Assembly (NCBI GenBank): GCA_014898425.1
Contig: RCSZ01000010.1
Coordinates: 434,001-498,000 of the forward strand
Direction of reading: 5' to 3'
Source of the DNA: Botryotinia globosa
Taxonomy: Eukaryota; Ascomycota; Leotiomycetes; Helotiales; Sclerotiniaceae
Length of the DNA stretch: 64,000 nt
Below are positions 23,541 through 33,908 of the stretch, piece by piece (within the stretch, counting starts at the first letter, position 1; the number at the start of each line of letters is the position of its first letter). Under the pieces are notes generated by a model. It had not been told where the DNA came from. It did no database searches and saw nothing but the letters and a program-made list of their open reading frames with translations. A program made the translations under genes and the position numbers.

Positions 23541-25280
23541 TTACCATGTTCTGCCTCCTGTACTAGGTGGCGGTGGTCTTCGATCTTCCACCTCTCCAAT
23601 TCTCCTTTCAGGTAGTACATCCTTTGCTCTCCTTATCCTATCGCTCACTACACCTTCTTCGGCCGCCCATCGGCCGGTTGTCTCTAGCTTTCCTCCAAAT
23701 CCTAACCATCCTCCCTTGGTATTCTCTCCGTTACCCCTTTTCAACTTCTCATCTTCTGCTAGATTTCTGACCATCTTTTGCCAGTTGCCCAATCCAACTT
23801 CTAGACAAGACTTGCAAACTTTCTTCGACTCCTTATCTAAAGCCCTTCTCTTCCTTAATTCTACTTCCGATATATCAACCGCTTCCCTTGTCCAAGCTAG
23901 ACCATCTTCTTTGCTTTTAATGCCGGAATTAGAGGTGTAGAGAATTTCTCCGATATACGTCATAAGAATTGCTTCTTCGCATAGTTCCTTAGGATTGCGC
24001 ACAGGCGAGGATGTTCCATCAGATGGAGCAGGTGGGTAGGCGGGTGGTGAAAGTGTTTCTGAGAGAAATTTCCATACAGTCTTCCACATTGATGGTTCTT
24101 CTTCATCTACGGTGAGAGTGTCAATCATATGTTGCTGCGGAGCTGGAAGGCTTTTCCTCGCCCTGAGGATGGAAAGAAAGATTGGAAGTGATTTCGAGAT
24201 GTTAGAGTGTGTCGCATGATGAATCGCAAGTGCTGTGCTTGTATTCAATAGATTTTCAGATGGCGGGCCTGCATCAATATTCAATGTATGCGTGTTGGGA
24301 TCGATCGACGAAGACGATGGGTCGGAAGATGTCGAGATGTCCATTGCCCATTTGTACATCTCCATAGCCGCTTCTGGGGTTTTCTTGAAATCTAACCAAG
24401 CAGCATATGCCAAGGCTGCATCTACCCTCTGCTTTTCTGTAAATCCTTTGGTGGTGAGGATGCGCATGTAGAACTTTTCCGGTGGATCGTAGGCCTTTTC
24501 GCAGTTTTCTTCTTTCGGGGGAGGAGGAGAGCCGACTTTGATTGGTCTCGGTTTAGGATTCGATGGACCGCGCATTTGGTTTTTCGGGAACCATATATCT
24601 CTCGTCGTGTCATTAACCCAATCATCCAGATGTTCTGCTGTGTTCGCCGCTCCCATCAATACGCCATAATACCCTCTTCTCCATTCCTCTGATTTTTTGG
24701 TGATATCGTAACCAGCTTTACCGACCCCAGCGACCAAGATCCCTCCCTCATCTTGTTCCTCTATATCCTTTCCATCAAGTTTCGGATCCTCTAGTCTCTC
24801 TAAAAGCTCTCGATATCCAATTCCCAAATTCTGCCAGTTGACTGGAATCAATCTTTCGATCCCTTCCTCTCCTTCCTCATTGTCCATAGTCATCCTATAA
24901 ATAACCCTCGTCCTCCACCTCCATTCTCCGGGACTTGGGAATTGGTGATTGAGCCATTCTTGATGGATTCCCCATGCTACAAATAAGAACAAATTCACAC
25001 CAACATAAATGAATATTATATATTTTCCAGCTTTAATGAACTCGGATTTGAGCCAATTTTTCGTTTCCGTAGAAATATATCGAACGACAGCAGGTTTGCG
25101 ATGGGTAGAAGAGAGGTACGGAAATTGAGGACGAGGAGTTGGACGGCGAAAGGTTGTATGAGTGAGAGATTGTGAGAAGCCAGGTTTAAGACTTTGAGTG
25201 AAGAATCTTGGCGATGAAGTATTAGGTGGGCGAAAAGGTCGAAGAAGTGGTATTCTGCGTATTGGAAATCGTGGTCGCAT
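23541..25280 (-). CDS. Mitochondrial inner-membrane TPR-like protein
   Basis: A single exon of 579 residues. The first 65 residues are rich in Arg, Ser, Thr and Pro with almost no acids, a typical mitochondrial presequence. RYISTETKNWLKSEF follows, then one transmembrane helix (about 87-104) and a large soluble domain with helical repeats (EKFYMRILTTKGFTEKQRVDAALAYAAWLDF near 280-310, and later AILMTYIGEILY...GLAWTREAVDI), which look TPR-like. From memory this family is widespread in filamentous fungi and often mislabelled as an MFS maltose permease; with a single TM helix it cannot be one. The topology resembles Mgr3-type adaptors of the i-AAA protease, but that link is speculative. The family is recognised; the molecular role is not. 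Confidence 0.75.
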   Translation of the reverse strand: MRPRFPIRRIPLLRPFRPPNTSSPRFFTQSLKPGFSQSLTHTTFRRPTPRPQFPYLSSTHRKPAVVRYISTETKNWLKSEFIKAGKYIIFIYVGVNLFLFVAWGIHQEWLNHQFPSPGEWRWRTRVIYRMTMDNEEGEEGIERLIPVNWQNLGIGYRELLERLEDPKLDGKDIEEQDEGGILVAGVGKAGYDITKKSEEWRRGYYGVLMGAANTAEHLDDWVNDTTRDIWFPKNQMRGPSNPKPRPIKVGSPPPPKEENCEKAYDPPEKFYMRILTTKGFTEKQRVDAALAYAAWLDFKKTPEAAMEMYKWAMDISTSSDPSSSSIDPNTHTLNIDAGPPSENLLNTSTALAIHHATHSNISKSLPIFLSILRARKSLPAPQQHMIDTLTVDEEEPSMWKTVWKFLSETLSPPAYPPAPSDGTSSPVRNPKELCEEAILMTYIGEILYTSNSGIKSKEDGLAWTREAVDISEVELRKRRALDKESKKVCKSCLEVGLGNWQKMVRNLAEDEKLKRGNGENTKGGWLGFGGKLETTGRWAAEEGVVSDRIRRAKDVLPERRIGEVEDRRPPPPSTGGRTW

Positions 25281-25975
25281 TTTGAACCAAAATGTATCAC
25301 TTGAAATATGAAGCTGTTCAATATTTGGAAATATTGAGTTTCAGGCTTCGGTCGCAAGTTTTTCCAGCCGGTTTGAGGCCTTACTGCATAGCATCGACTC
25401 CAAACGGCAATGAAATAAAGCTACCAGTAGATGAAGAAAACAAAAGAATCATATTAATTGTACATTTATGATTTAAATTGTGTGTTTTCAATTGTTTAGT
25501 AGTATAATCATACATTCAACAATCTTCGCATACCAATAATGGTTCATACTCAATTCTAATATTCCACAGCAAAGCACTCTCCACAATGCGGCGTTATCAC
25601 ACAAAGTCCGCAGAGAGGGTTCTTTCCATTATGCCAAAGATTTAGTATATCATGGAGTCACGAGATGATCATATTGTAACCCTTGATCATTGATTGATAT
25701 ATGCAAGTCGTTGCTTTCCTACTACATCTGATGGCTTTTTGCTGTAATTATCCCCTTAACTTCAATGGCTTCAAACCATATCGTCAAACTAATCGTCTCG
25801 AAACAAGTCATCACCATCCTTTCGAATCATTCTACTGTCTTCGTTTGCAGTTGATCCAATAGGCTCTCTATAATATACCGTTCCGCCATCTCCCAGAATC
25901 CAGTCGGATACGTCAAGAGGAGTAGGAAACCATTGGTCTACTTGATAGCTCCTGTACCAATGCATGAAAAAGACC
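25281..25975. other. Intergenic
   Basis: This follows the Arb2-like gene stop and contains the promoter of the TPR-like gene. A short minus ORF (25789-26013) ending in GDDLFRDD lies just downstream of the Arb2-like stop and could be an alternative last exon, but I found no convincing in-frame splice. Confidence 0.45.
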
Positions 25976-27311
25976 TTATAAATCAACCCGCTGTTCAACT
26001 TTCCCATTCTCAATCTTCAGCTCAACTCCATCCTGTCTTTCTTCGTCGCCGAATCCCTCATCCCCAAAGCCCATGTCTTCGCAGTCTTCTTCTCCATCAT
26101 CCATTCTCACAAAGGTTGGATTTACATACTCTCCACCTTGACTATCCCAATCCGCAACCTCTTGAAAGAAGTCAATAACCGTACGATAACCTTTGGGCAA
26201 AAGACATTCGGTATAATAAGGTTCACTCAGACTAAACACTGGAGATCCAAATGCTATGATACGCCGAGTGCCATCCGGACCTGCGAGATAGGTACCTGCC
26301 GGCTCAGGGGAGTTCAAGTATACACGACCACGGGCTTGCATCCATTCAAGAAGAAGAGGATTACTGTAGTCAATGGACTGCCACCATGTAGCTAAAGCTG
26401 CGAAAGCTTGCATACGGGATCCCCACTTCTTCCAATTTTCCAGTTTGTCCAAGAAACGGGTTACGCCCATGGCACCTTCAGAAACCCCAATTACATCGAT
26501 CTTGGCCACCTTTGGCATAAGTTCTTCGATGACATGGTTGAAAATGTAATCGATATGTTCATCTGTATTACGATTCCCAGGGACTGTGTTTTTGATGGCA
26601 TCAAGGCGGGTGGTTTTTTCGACACAACTAGATTGAGGTAATGCAGACCAAGTCATCAAGGTGACGGGCTTTCGGCCGCGACGATACCAATAAATTTGAC
26701 CCATGTTAGCGAGAATGATGGCTGGTGGCTCAAAATCACCTGAAGCTGCGCCCTTCTCCTGGATATACTTGACCATGTTTACGGCAGAGCCAGTATCGAT
26801 TCCGCCTGCCCCACCCAAGACACGATGAGCCAAAACTCCAATATCATCCTTAGGTTCATAAAATAGAACGATAACTCGAGTGGCAGTGGAGAGATTGGAA
26901 GATGTTAGAATGTGTATATGTGGAGAAGTTTCCGGGACATTTAGAGGCAGAAGGATCTTTTGGAGGCCAAGGTTGAGAAGACGTTCCATTACTATATCAC
27001 GGATGGCATCTAGATTTCATATTAGCCTCAGTGAAATACTGTAGGTGAATGGAACTGACGATTCATAGCTTCACGTTGCAGTTGATTATATCGATCATTT
27101 TTGGTAAGGAAGTACTTGAAGTAAGCCTTTGGATTCTCGATAGATCTGATTTCATCTTTCTCGTCAATGAAGTATCTGGGTACAGGTTAGAGATCTTCGA
27201 GACCGTCAAAAGATAGGCATAAATATGAGAGATGTATATATACCCAAGCCCGTCAAGAGTAGGTTCAAATTTAGGGTCTTTCGGAAGACCTGAGGGAAGT
27301 CGACGAAACAT
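25976..27311 (-). CDS. Arb2-like domain protein
   Basis: Three exons on the minus strand: 27311-27244, 27175-27060 and 27009-25976, all in frame, giving 405 residues. It starts MFRRLPSGLPKDPKFEPTLDGLGYFIDEKDEIRSI, the usual start of fungal Arb2-domain proteins. An alpha/beta-hydrolase-like fold follows, with a Ser in IGVSEGAMGVTRF where a nucleophile elbow would be. In fission yeast Arb2 is part of the ARC Argonaute complex, and the domain also occurs at the end of class II histone deacetylases. Whether this stand-alone protein acts in RNA silencing is not shown here. The C-terminus is acidic and low in complexity. Intron 2 is only 50 nt and uses a GTCAGT donor. Confidence 0.82.
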
Positions 27312-28211
27312 CTTGGTGTGCCTTGCAGTGTAGTTTGATTGGATTTCGTTGAAAGTTGTGGTAAACAATTTGAGTTGTGTTGACTTATTGAGATGATTTT
27401 CAGAAACAGTTAAGAAGATGGTAAAAATCACGAGAAGAGGGGTTGTGAAAGAAACCCAATCTAGTGAATGAGTGGACCAGAACTTATTAATAGTGAAGAT
27501 AAAAAGAAAAGCAAGTGAATTTCTATATCGCAAGTATTTGAGAAATATACCTAGGTAGGTAAGTGTTCAACTTTGAAGTTTGGTGAGGATCTGAAGTTTG
27601 TGTGTTTGGGTGGTGCTTTGTTTGTGTTTGTGATGGAAGAAGGTTGCATTCAGGACGGAAGAAGAAGTGAAGGTTTTCTGCAAGGCTACCAAGTATAGAT
27701 GAGAACAAATGCTTAACTTGGGAAATTGCAGGTTGAGTGTCGAAATCAGCAGCGATAAATTTTCTCACGGCAACTACCCATTAGAAATATCGACCTTCGC
27801 CCTCTACATGTGTAGATATTTTACATCTTATGTGAATGAAGGTTGAGAGTCGCGTTGCTACAACCTGGCCAAGGAATGATCTTTGCACGACTCTAATATT
27901 TGGCAAACAGAACTCCATTCAGAGATGCGTAGAACTCCCATTGCTATATTATGACTTCCAGATAGAACAAGTCGAGAATAATTCTGTTCCTTGTTCACTT
28001 TATCCATTTCATCATCTCTGGTGTTGGGTGCGGTACCAGTGTACATCTCATCTTCACGCCCATATATATGTTACACGTCAAACGCCGGAGTACTTCTGCA
28101 ATCGTACATTCGTAATTGGGCTCGTAGCTTTCAGGTTCTTCGACGCTTACTCGCAGGTCCGTATATCTTTTGTCCCTCGCCCTCCATCCATTAGGTCAAA
28201 GTATACATTCT
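27312..28211. other. Intergenic
   Basis: It should contain the 5' region of the Arb2-like gene and the 3' end of the uS14m gene. ORFs at 27523-27768, 27836-28231 and 27991-28194 show no protein-like features and overlap one another. Confidence 0.5.
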
Positions 28212-28810
28212 TTACCAACTTGCTTTCTTAACACCCGGTAAATCTCCCGACAGCGCATTCATTCTGAAGTTGTACTGTAATCGTAGGTATATGATCAGCA
28301 AAATTCGCATACCTATATCCTCTCTAACATCCCTCATATTCCAGAGCCATAATAAAAGAAGCACATACTCTGGACATTTTGAAATCCCTCAAGATTCCTC
28401 TTCCTTTACCTCCCAAGATACATCTATTCCTAATTTGCGTTGGTCTTGTATAACAATGCATTTGAGTCAATTCCAATTGTGCTTGGAAACGAACTCTAGG
28501 AGGAAGTGAAAGATTGCGGATTATGTAGCGAAGAGCTTGTCTATTCGCAGCGAAATTGGTCTGTCAGCCATTGAAGTTGCAATATAGAATGGAGTGAGCC
28601 AGATGGTAATGTGCGAGATGCGGTGCGGTGAATAATATGATGAACTGAAACTCAAAGGAGGGCGGGACTTGAACATGCTAGGTTTGGGAGGAAGAAAACA
28701 TACCTTTCAGTCTCATGCTCAGCGAACACTTGTCGCTTGGTATGGTCACGAATGACTTTGATGTTTATAAAACATCCTAGATCAAGCTTTTTGGCTCGAA
28801 ACATAGACAT
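28212..28810 (-). CDS. MRP2: Mitochondrial small-subunit ribosomal protein uS14m
   Basis: Three exons on the minus strand: 28810-28704, 28540-28369 and 28274-28212, giving 113 residues, the normal length of fungal uS14m. Diagnostic blocks are MSMFRAKKLDLGCFINIKV, RQVFAEHETERQALRYIIRN, QMHCYTRPTQIRNRC, GKGRGILRDFKMSR and the end GVKKASW. I chose the ATG at 28810 because the family starts MSMFRAK. An upstream in-frame ATG at 28900 would add 30 unrelated residues and probably lies in the 5' UTR. The protein sits in the head of the mitoribosomal small subunit. It is easily missed because the exons are short; only part of exon 1 stands out as an ORF. Confidence 0.95.
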
Positions 28811-29954
28811 CTTGGGAACTGTGGGAGTTGAATTTGAGGCAATCACTGAGATTGAGGTTGCGGAACTGCATGATTTGGGAAGATTATGAAAATAGTTCAT
28901 GCCTTAAGTTTGGGGCCTCAAGTTTAGGTAATCCACATATGTTGATGCACCTGGTGATGCTAGAAATTGATACTTATGGCATGACTGCTGAATATTGAAT
29001 ATTGACATCCAAAGACACTTTTAAGTATTGATGATGAATTAAATCAGATTGTTCAATCCGGCGATATCTGTATGACAAGGAGATATATCACTTATATGCC
29101 GCCAGCGACGACACTGTTACATCAAGACATCCATCCATCACAGACAGCAGTCTGTCTAAACGCAATTCTCCTTTGCTATATGGTCATTGCAGACTAGTGG
29201 TCTCCCTATTACCTTGAGTCTAATGCAACCATAACTTTTGTAGTGGCAAAACCTAGGGGTCATAACTTTTGGTGTCTCTTCTTGGAGGTGATAAGTTCTG
29301 CGGATCGAGTACCTTCATTGTTGAGAATATTGAACCACTTCCTGTGATATATCACTGGTTGAAACCTTACCTTACCTAGGTACTGTTTTTCTTTAGATCT
29401 TAAGGCTTAAGAGCTAAGTGGCGCCATGAAAATTTGACAATAATCATGGGGTTTACCGGAGTCTGGATTGTAGTTCAATAAAGAGAGACTCCAAATTCCC
29501 AAATCCAATTGAGACATTCGGTCTAGAGTCACTGCAAAGTACTTTTTTAATAATTCTAAAGATTGAAAGCTTTCAGCTAGTCTGCCGGTTTGACCGATTA
29601 GATGACTGGGACTGTAACCCAATCTACCTTCTGATAGCTCCTTCCAATTGTGTATACAAAAAGTGCAGTTTTCTATTCTATAACATCACAAAATTACCAC
29701 ATATAAGACTTCCATCTTCAGTCCTTGATGTCCAGTCATCAAGTCATACTTAGCTGTCATTATTAGATTCTAGTTTATTGCTATGACATCAGAACACTTG
29801 CAGCTCTGAAGTATCTTCTATCAAAAGTCATAATATTGCCTTACTGTGCTGCCTTTCCATTCAGTACGAAGCCCATCTCCGACGGACTTCTTTGACCGAC
29901 CCTCAACCACGCCAATCCAGAGCCCGGGAATTCTTGTTCCCAGAGCCCAATCAA
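28811..29954. other. Intergenic between divergent genes
   Basis: This presumably holds the promoters of MRP2 (minus) and the zinc-finger/BTB gene (plus). No motif was identified. The reading frame of the latter stays open upstream of its ATG to about 29860, so an extra 5' exon is possible. Confidence 0.5.
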
Positions 29955-31015
29955 ATGTTCTCCGTCTTTTCGCGGGATACGTCGCGCAAGAAAGATGGGT
30001 ACTATACCTGCGAATTTTGTGACATACAGTGCAAGAAACTACACAATTTGGAGCAGCACAATCTCGGGAAACAACATTTGGCCAAAGTGGAGGCTGCCAA
30101 GACGCTTAAGCCTACTGCAAAGACGGCACAGTCAGTGACATGCTCCTCTCACTGTTCTAACGTCACAGTCTAATAAACTTGATCAGACAGCAAGGGCCAA
30201 GAATGACCGTAATAGTCGTTGGCAAAGCCAGGAAACGATATCAAATATCGCACGACGTGCTATACGACGCTTCTCCATATTTTCGGAAACTTTGCGACAA
30301 TCGTGCCGTTTCAGTCCTGGACTTCAGCTTTCGGGTAGAGGAGGAATGTGAACAATTTGGAATCTTCATCTATTGCCTTGAAAATCAGGATTTGAATATT
30401 CCCACTCCCATAGGGGTGGTGCCAGCATTGTTAGAGCTATATTTCGTCGCAGCCAAATACCAAATCAGCTTCTTGCAGGATAGGATCATTGATCACCTAC
30501 TAATTATGAAGCGCTCTCTACAAGAATGGAACATTAAACGATTGTACGACAATACGAATGCTACGTCGAAGCTACGTTGGCTTTGTGCTTGTGATACCAC
30601 TTGTCTTCTTCGTTCCTCTGCGAAAGAGATACCTGCTTCAAAAGGTTCAATTGAGTATCAGTTACTGAGGGCAGCAGAAGAATGTCCCGAGTTTGCATTT
30701 GATGTTTTCCGGGTTCAGCTAATATACAATACCTGCAATTGGCCCAAAACGTACATGCATGATTTTCATGCCTGCGAATTTCATTGCCATGAGGCTGATA
30801 AGCTATGCCTCCACATTAATTTTGACGGATCGCACAGATTGCCTGGTAGTTTTGCCAATGCACGAAATTTGGATGGAAGTTTAAGAGATCGCTCAAATGG
30901 AAGGATCATAAGGAAAAGACGAAGTGATCGAAATGGCGCCGAGGGTAGCATCGACAGATCAGTTAGAAGAAAGGTCGAAGCGGTCATTATAAAAGACGAG
31001 CCCAACACACCGTAG
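29955..31015 (+). CDS. C2H2 zinc finger - BTB domain protein (BTB paralogue 1)
   Basis: I read this as two exons, 29955-30130 and 30187-31015, joined by a 56-nt GTCAGT...CAG intron that creates a split Gln codon (334 residues). A second in-frame choice is donor 30135 with acceptor 30190. Exon 1 encodes one U1/matrin-like C2H2 finger (YTCEFCDIQCKKLHNLEQHNLGKQH). Exon 2 begins QQGPRMTVIVVGKARKRYQISHDVLYDASPYFRKLC, a BTB/POZ start, and continues through the BTB and back region. The Cys/His signature C-E-F-H-C-H-x5-C follows, then a basic tail (IIRKRRSDRN). Fungal BTB proteins are typically dimerisation modules or Cul3 adaptors; the partner is unknown. An upstream 5' exon is possible. If the intron is not used, these would be two separate ORFs. 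Confidence 0.65.
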
Positions 31016-31950
31016 GAAGAGGGGACATAGAATAAGCTCTTCAATGGTAGATACAAAGTCTAATTTGCCCACATCAGTAACAAGAGGACGAAAACGATTG
31101 CATTTGAAGTGATATCGTTTCAGCAGAATGTGAGCTTTGTCAGAAGAGGATAGTGGCTTCGCATTGGATATAAGGATGATTGGATTACATAGCTTACCAA
31201 CACTATAGAAGAATGTAGAAGAAGAGAGAAGAGGCTGTGAACATCATCATCATAATGAAGGAGGGAGACAAGTCAGAGCTAGATAACCAAAAATGATAGC
31301 ATTGAATATGATACCTAGCATAACTGACTGACTGACACAACGTTCACATATACCCATGAACCACCAACTCGAATTCAACTCTCAATTCAAAATTTCATTC
31401 AATAATCCCACGCTTTCCAGTCTCAAATCCCAAAACTGATCAATCATCGATCAGATAACCAAATTTGTCTTCAATAACCGACCATGCGATCTAAACACTG
31501 AACAATGAAATACACATTCAAATCCCCCACCAACTTACTCGAAAAATGCCATCCGTCTCAGGATACTAACGCCAATCCCGATAATCGTTATAGTTATATC
31601 TCATGACTACTAACTCAATCTGAGAGAAATAATAGAAATAGAATCTTTATTTATTATTATATACTAGAGAATATAATCACAATTACATAGTAAATCATAC
31701 ATACATATATATATACATACATGTTATCAAAAATCCACATCTCCCTACTCTATTTAATCTTTTCCACTAAACAGATTAAGCATATAAGAATAAACACTAG
31801 GTAACCTTAGGTATTTCTTAAAGACTGACTTGAACCGGTGATTTTTCGATTCATATCTCCATCTATCTACTAGATATCTAATTGAAGGTATTTCAAGTTA
31901 AACAAACCCTTTTTACTTATAAATTATCTCTCTCCATATCTATTAATCAA
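31016..31950. other. Intergenic, AT-rich
   Basis: No gene seen. Composition becomes AT-rich towards the transposon at 31959. Confidence 0.5.
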
Positions 31951-31958
31951 CATCCAGT

Positions 31959-32425
31959 CAGTGTAGGCAATAGTATACTACAGTGAAACTGTGGGGCGTA
32001 TTAGCATATTTATATTGCAGCTAGTACGTATAGAAAGGAGGTTATACCACTCTCGTACATATTCATATGTTTAAAGAATACTAGCAATATACTGAAATAC
32101 TAGAATCCAATATAAAACTCTATATTCCTATCCAAATTAGGCTAGAAACAAGGGATTTCATATCAATTCGAATAAGGAATAGAATTTTATTATCTAATAT
32201 AAATAGGAATCCCTTGTTTCTAACCTAATTTGGATAGGAATGTATATTTTATATTGGATTCCAGTATTTCAGTATATTGCTAATAATATTGAATTACTAA
32301 ATAATATTGAATACTTTCAGTGATATTGGATTCTATACCACATACGTACGTATTTTGAAAAAATTCGATACGCACCACTAAACTAACCCGTATACGAAAT
32401 ACGGGAAATACTATTGCCTATACTG
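31959..32425. mobile_element. Non-autonomous hAT-type element (MITE)
   Basis: A 467-bp element flanked by a perfect 8-bp direct repeat CATCCAGT (31951-31958 and 32426-32433). The ends are imperfect inverted repeats starting CAGTGTAGGCAATAGTA on the left and CAGTATAGGCAATAGTA on the right, when read inward. An 8-bp target duplication with CAGTG-like termini is the classic signature of hAT transposons. There is no coding capacity, so it would depend on a transposase elsewhere. It contains an internal long inverted repeat, listed separately. Confidence 0.85.
32082..32282. repeat. Internal inverted repeat inside the hAT-type element
   Basis: Arms of about 75 bp (32082-32156 and 32209-32282) are nearly complementary. 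The shared core includes TCCTATCCAAATTAG and GAAACAAGGGAT. The loop is about 50 bp. It would form a long hairpin in RNA or single-stranded DNA. It may be a second, nested miniature element. Confidence 0.85.
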
Positions 32426-32710
32426 CATCCAGTACATTTCTTATACATCCGTTTTAAGACGAACCAAAACACGATGAACCATACTACTCGATAAGATAAA
32501 ATGTAAACCAAATCAGCATCAATACTAATTACTTACTACCTAGGTACACAGCAATGTTAATCGAGCCCCTTTAAAAATAAAAAAAATAAATATTAAAGAG
32601 GCGAAGTGATAAAGACTCATATAAATAAATGATTGATATTTAAGTATACAAAGTATCTACCTACCTACCAGTCCTACCTACCTGTATAGATAGATAGCTA
32701 TTATATAAAT

Positions 32711-33527
32711 CAACCACCCTACTTTCGGGCCACCCCTGTTTCGGGCCACCCTTTTACATCAAAAATCACTTTTTTAATCTATTAATATCTCTATCAATAT
32801 TGAATATAATTTAATAAAAATTTAAACCTATATAATTCAAATCATTTTAAATCTGTTTTGAAATTTTTGGATTTTTAGGATTTTTCTGGATCGATTTCTA
32901 AAGCTTCGAAATATCGATTTTTAATCACATACAAATTATATACAAATCTAAAATTTCATAAAATCTATAATAACTTTTAAGGAAAAATAGTTAAAAATAA
33001 ATTATAAATTTTTATTATAAATTTATAAAAAATTGAATTTAAAAAACCTTAAAAAAATGAAAAATTTCTTATAAATAAATATTTAAAAGGGTACCCTCAA
33101 AATTACAGGGATTATTTATACTACTCTTAACTTACTATATACTATATCTCTATATTTATTCATTTTTTTGAATTTTTTTTTGAATTTCTATATAGATTCA
33201 GATTTGAATTTTTCAGAAAAATATATAATTTTCTTTTAATAATTATTATTAAAAAGTTATTAAAGATTTTATAAAATTTTAAATTTGTATGTGATTTATA
33301 TGTAAATTAAAAATCGATATTTTGAAGCTCTAAAAATCGATACAGAAAAATCCTAAAATTCTCAATTTTTTAATATAAGCTTAGAATAACTTAAATTATA
33401 TAAATCTAAATTTTTATCAAATTATATTCAATATTGATAGAGATATTGATAGGCCAAAAAAGTGATTTTTGGTGTAAAAGGGTGGCCCGAAAGAGGGGTG
33501 GCCCGAAAGTAGGGTGGTCGACTTAAG
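32711..33527. mobile_element. Long-TIR fold-back element, Mutator-like in form
   Basis: An 817-bp element whose two halves are inverted copies of each other. The left arm starts CAACCACCCTACTTTCGGGCC and the right arm ends in its complement plus CGACTTAAG. The arms extend roughly 300-400 bp. The exact 10-bp direct repeat TTATATAAAT lies immediately outside each end (32701-32710, 33528-33537). Long TIRs with 9-11 bp duplications are typical of Mutator-like elements; this assignment is by form only, as no transposase is present. The left end lacks the terminal CTTAAG seen at the right end and in the 7.3 kb copy. Confidence 0.75.
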
Positions 33528-33779
33528 TTATATAAATTTAAATACAAATATTTATCACAGTATTCACTCATAACAAAATAATGAGTATTATTTCGTATTC
33601 AATATAGATATGTAAGCAATTAAGAAAGACTACGAGTAAATAGGAAACAACCCCATCCCTCTCTCTCCTCCACAAAAACAGCACCCACCTACTTACTACC
33701 TATCTATCTCCTCTCATCCCAAACATCCCCCGTCAAAACAAAAAAATCTCCCAACATCTCCATCAACAAACCAAGCCGG

Positions 33780-33794
33780 AAAAAAATCACAAAA
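33780..33794 (-). terminator. Pol III terminator of the tRNA gene
   Basis: Downstream of the tRNA 3' end, the minus strand has a T4 run (33794-33791) followed by a T7 run (33786-33780), the usual RNA polymerase III stop. Confidence 0.7.
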
Positions 33795-33799
33795 TTATC

Positions 33800-33908
33800 T
33801 GGAGCGGCAGGGAGTCGAACCCTGGACTTCATCGATTTTTCAATTATCAAGATCTGGTGAAAGATTTGATATTGCAAACGAGGCACTCTACCACTGAGTT
33901 ACAGCCCC
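33800..33908 (-). tRNA. tRNA-Ala (UGC) with 37-nt intron
   Basis: The minus strand folds as a complete cloverleaf: acceptor GGGGCUG, positions 8-9 UA, D arm ACUC...GAGU, anticodon arm CCUCG with loop UUUGCA, a 37-nt intron after position 37, the 3' anticodon stem CGAUG, variable loop AAGUC, T arm CAGGG-UUCGACU-CCCUG and discriminator A. Anticodon UGC and the G3:U70 pair both point to alanine. Oddities are two apparent mismatches (U6-C67 and C28-U42). The intron can form its own UAUCAA/UUGAUA helix. The mature length is 72 nt before CCA. Genes on either side are unrelated. Confidence 0.82.

Noticed and set aside
25789..26013. Possible extra last exon of the Arb2-like gene
   Set aside because: The ending GDDLFRDD looks protein-like, but I found no canonical in-frame splice that joins it to the upstream exon.
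27836..28231. 131-codon + strand ORF opposite the uS14m gene
   Set aside because: It overlaps the 3' exon of MRP2 on the other strand and has no motif.
28811..28900. Upstream in-frame ATG that would extend uS14m by 30 residues
   Set aside because: uS14m proteins start at MSMFRAK; the added residues look like translated 5' UTR.
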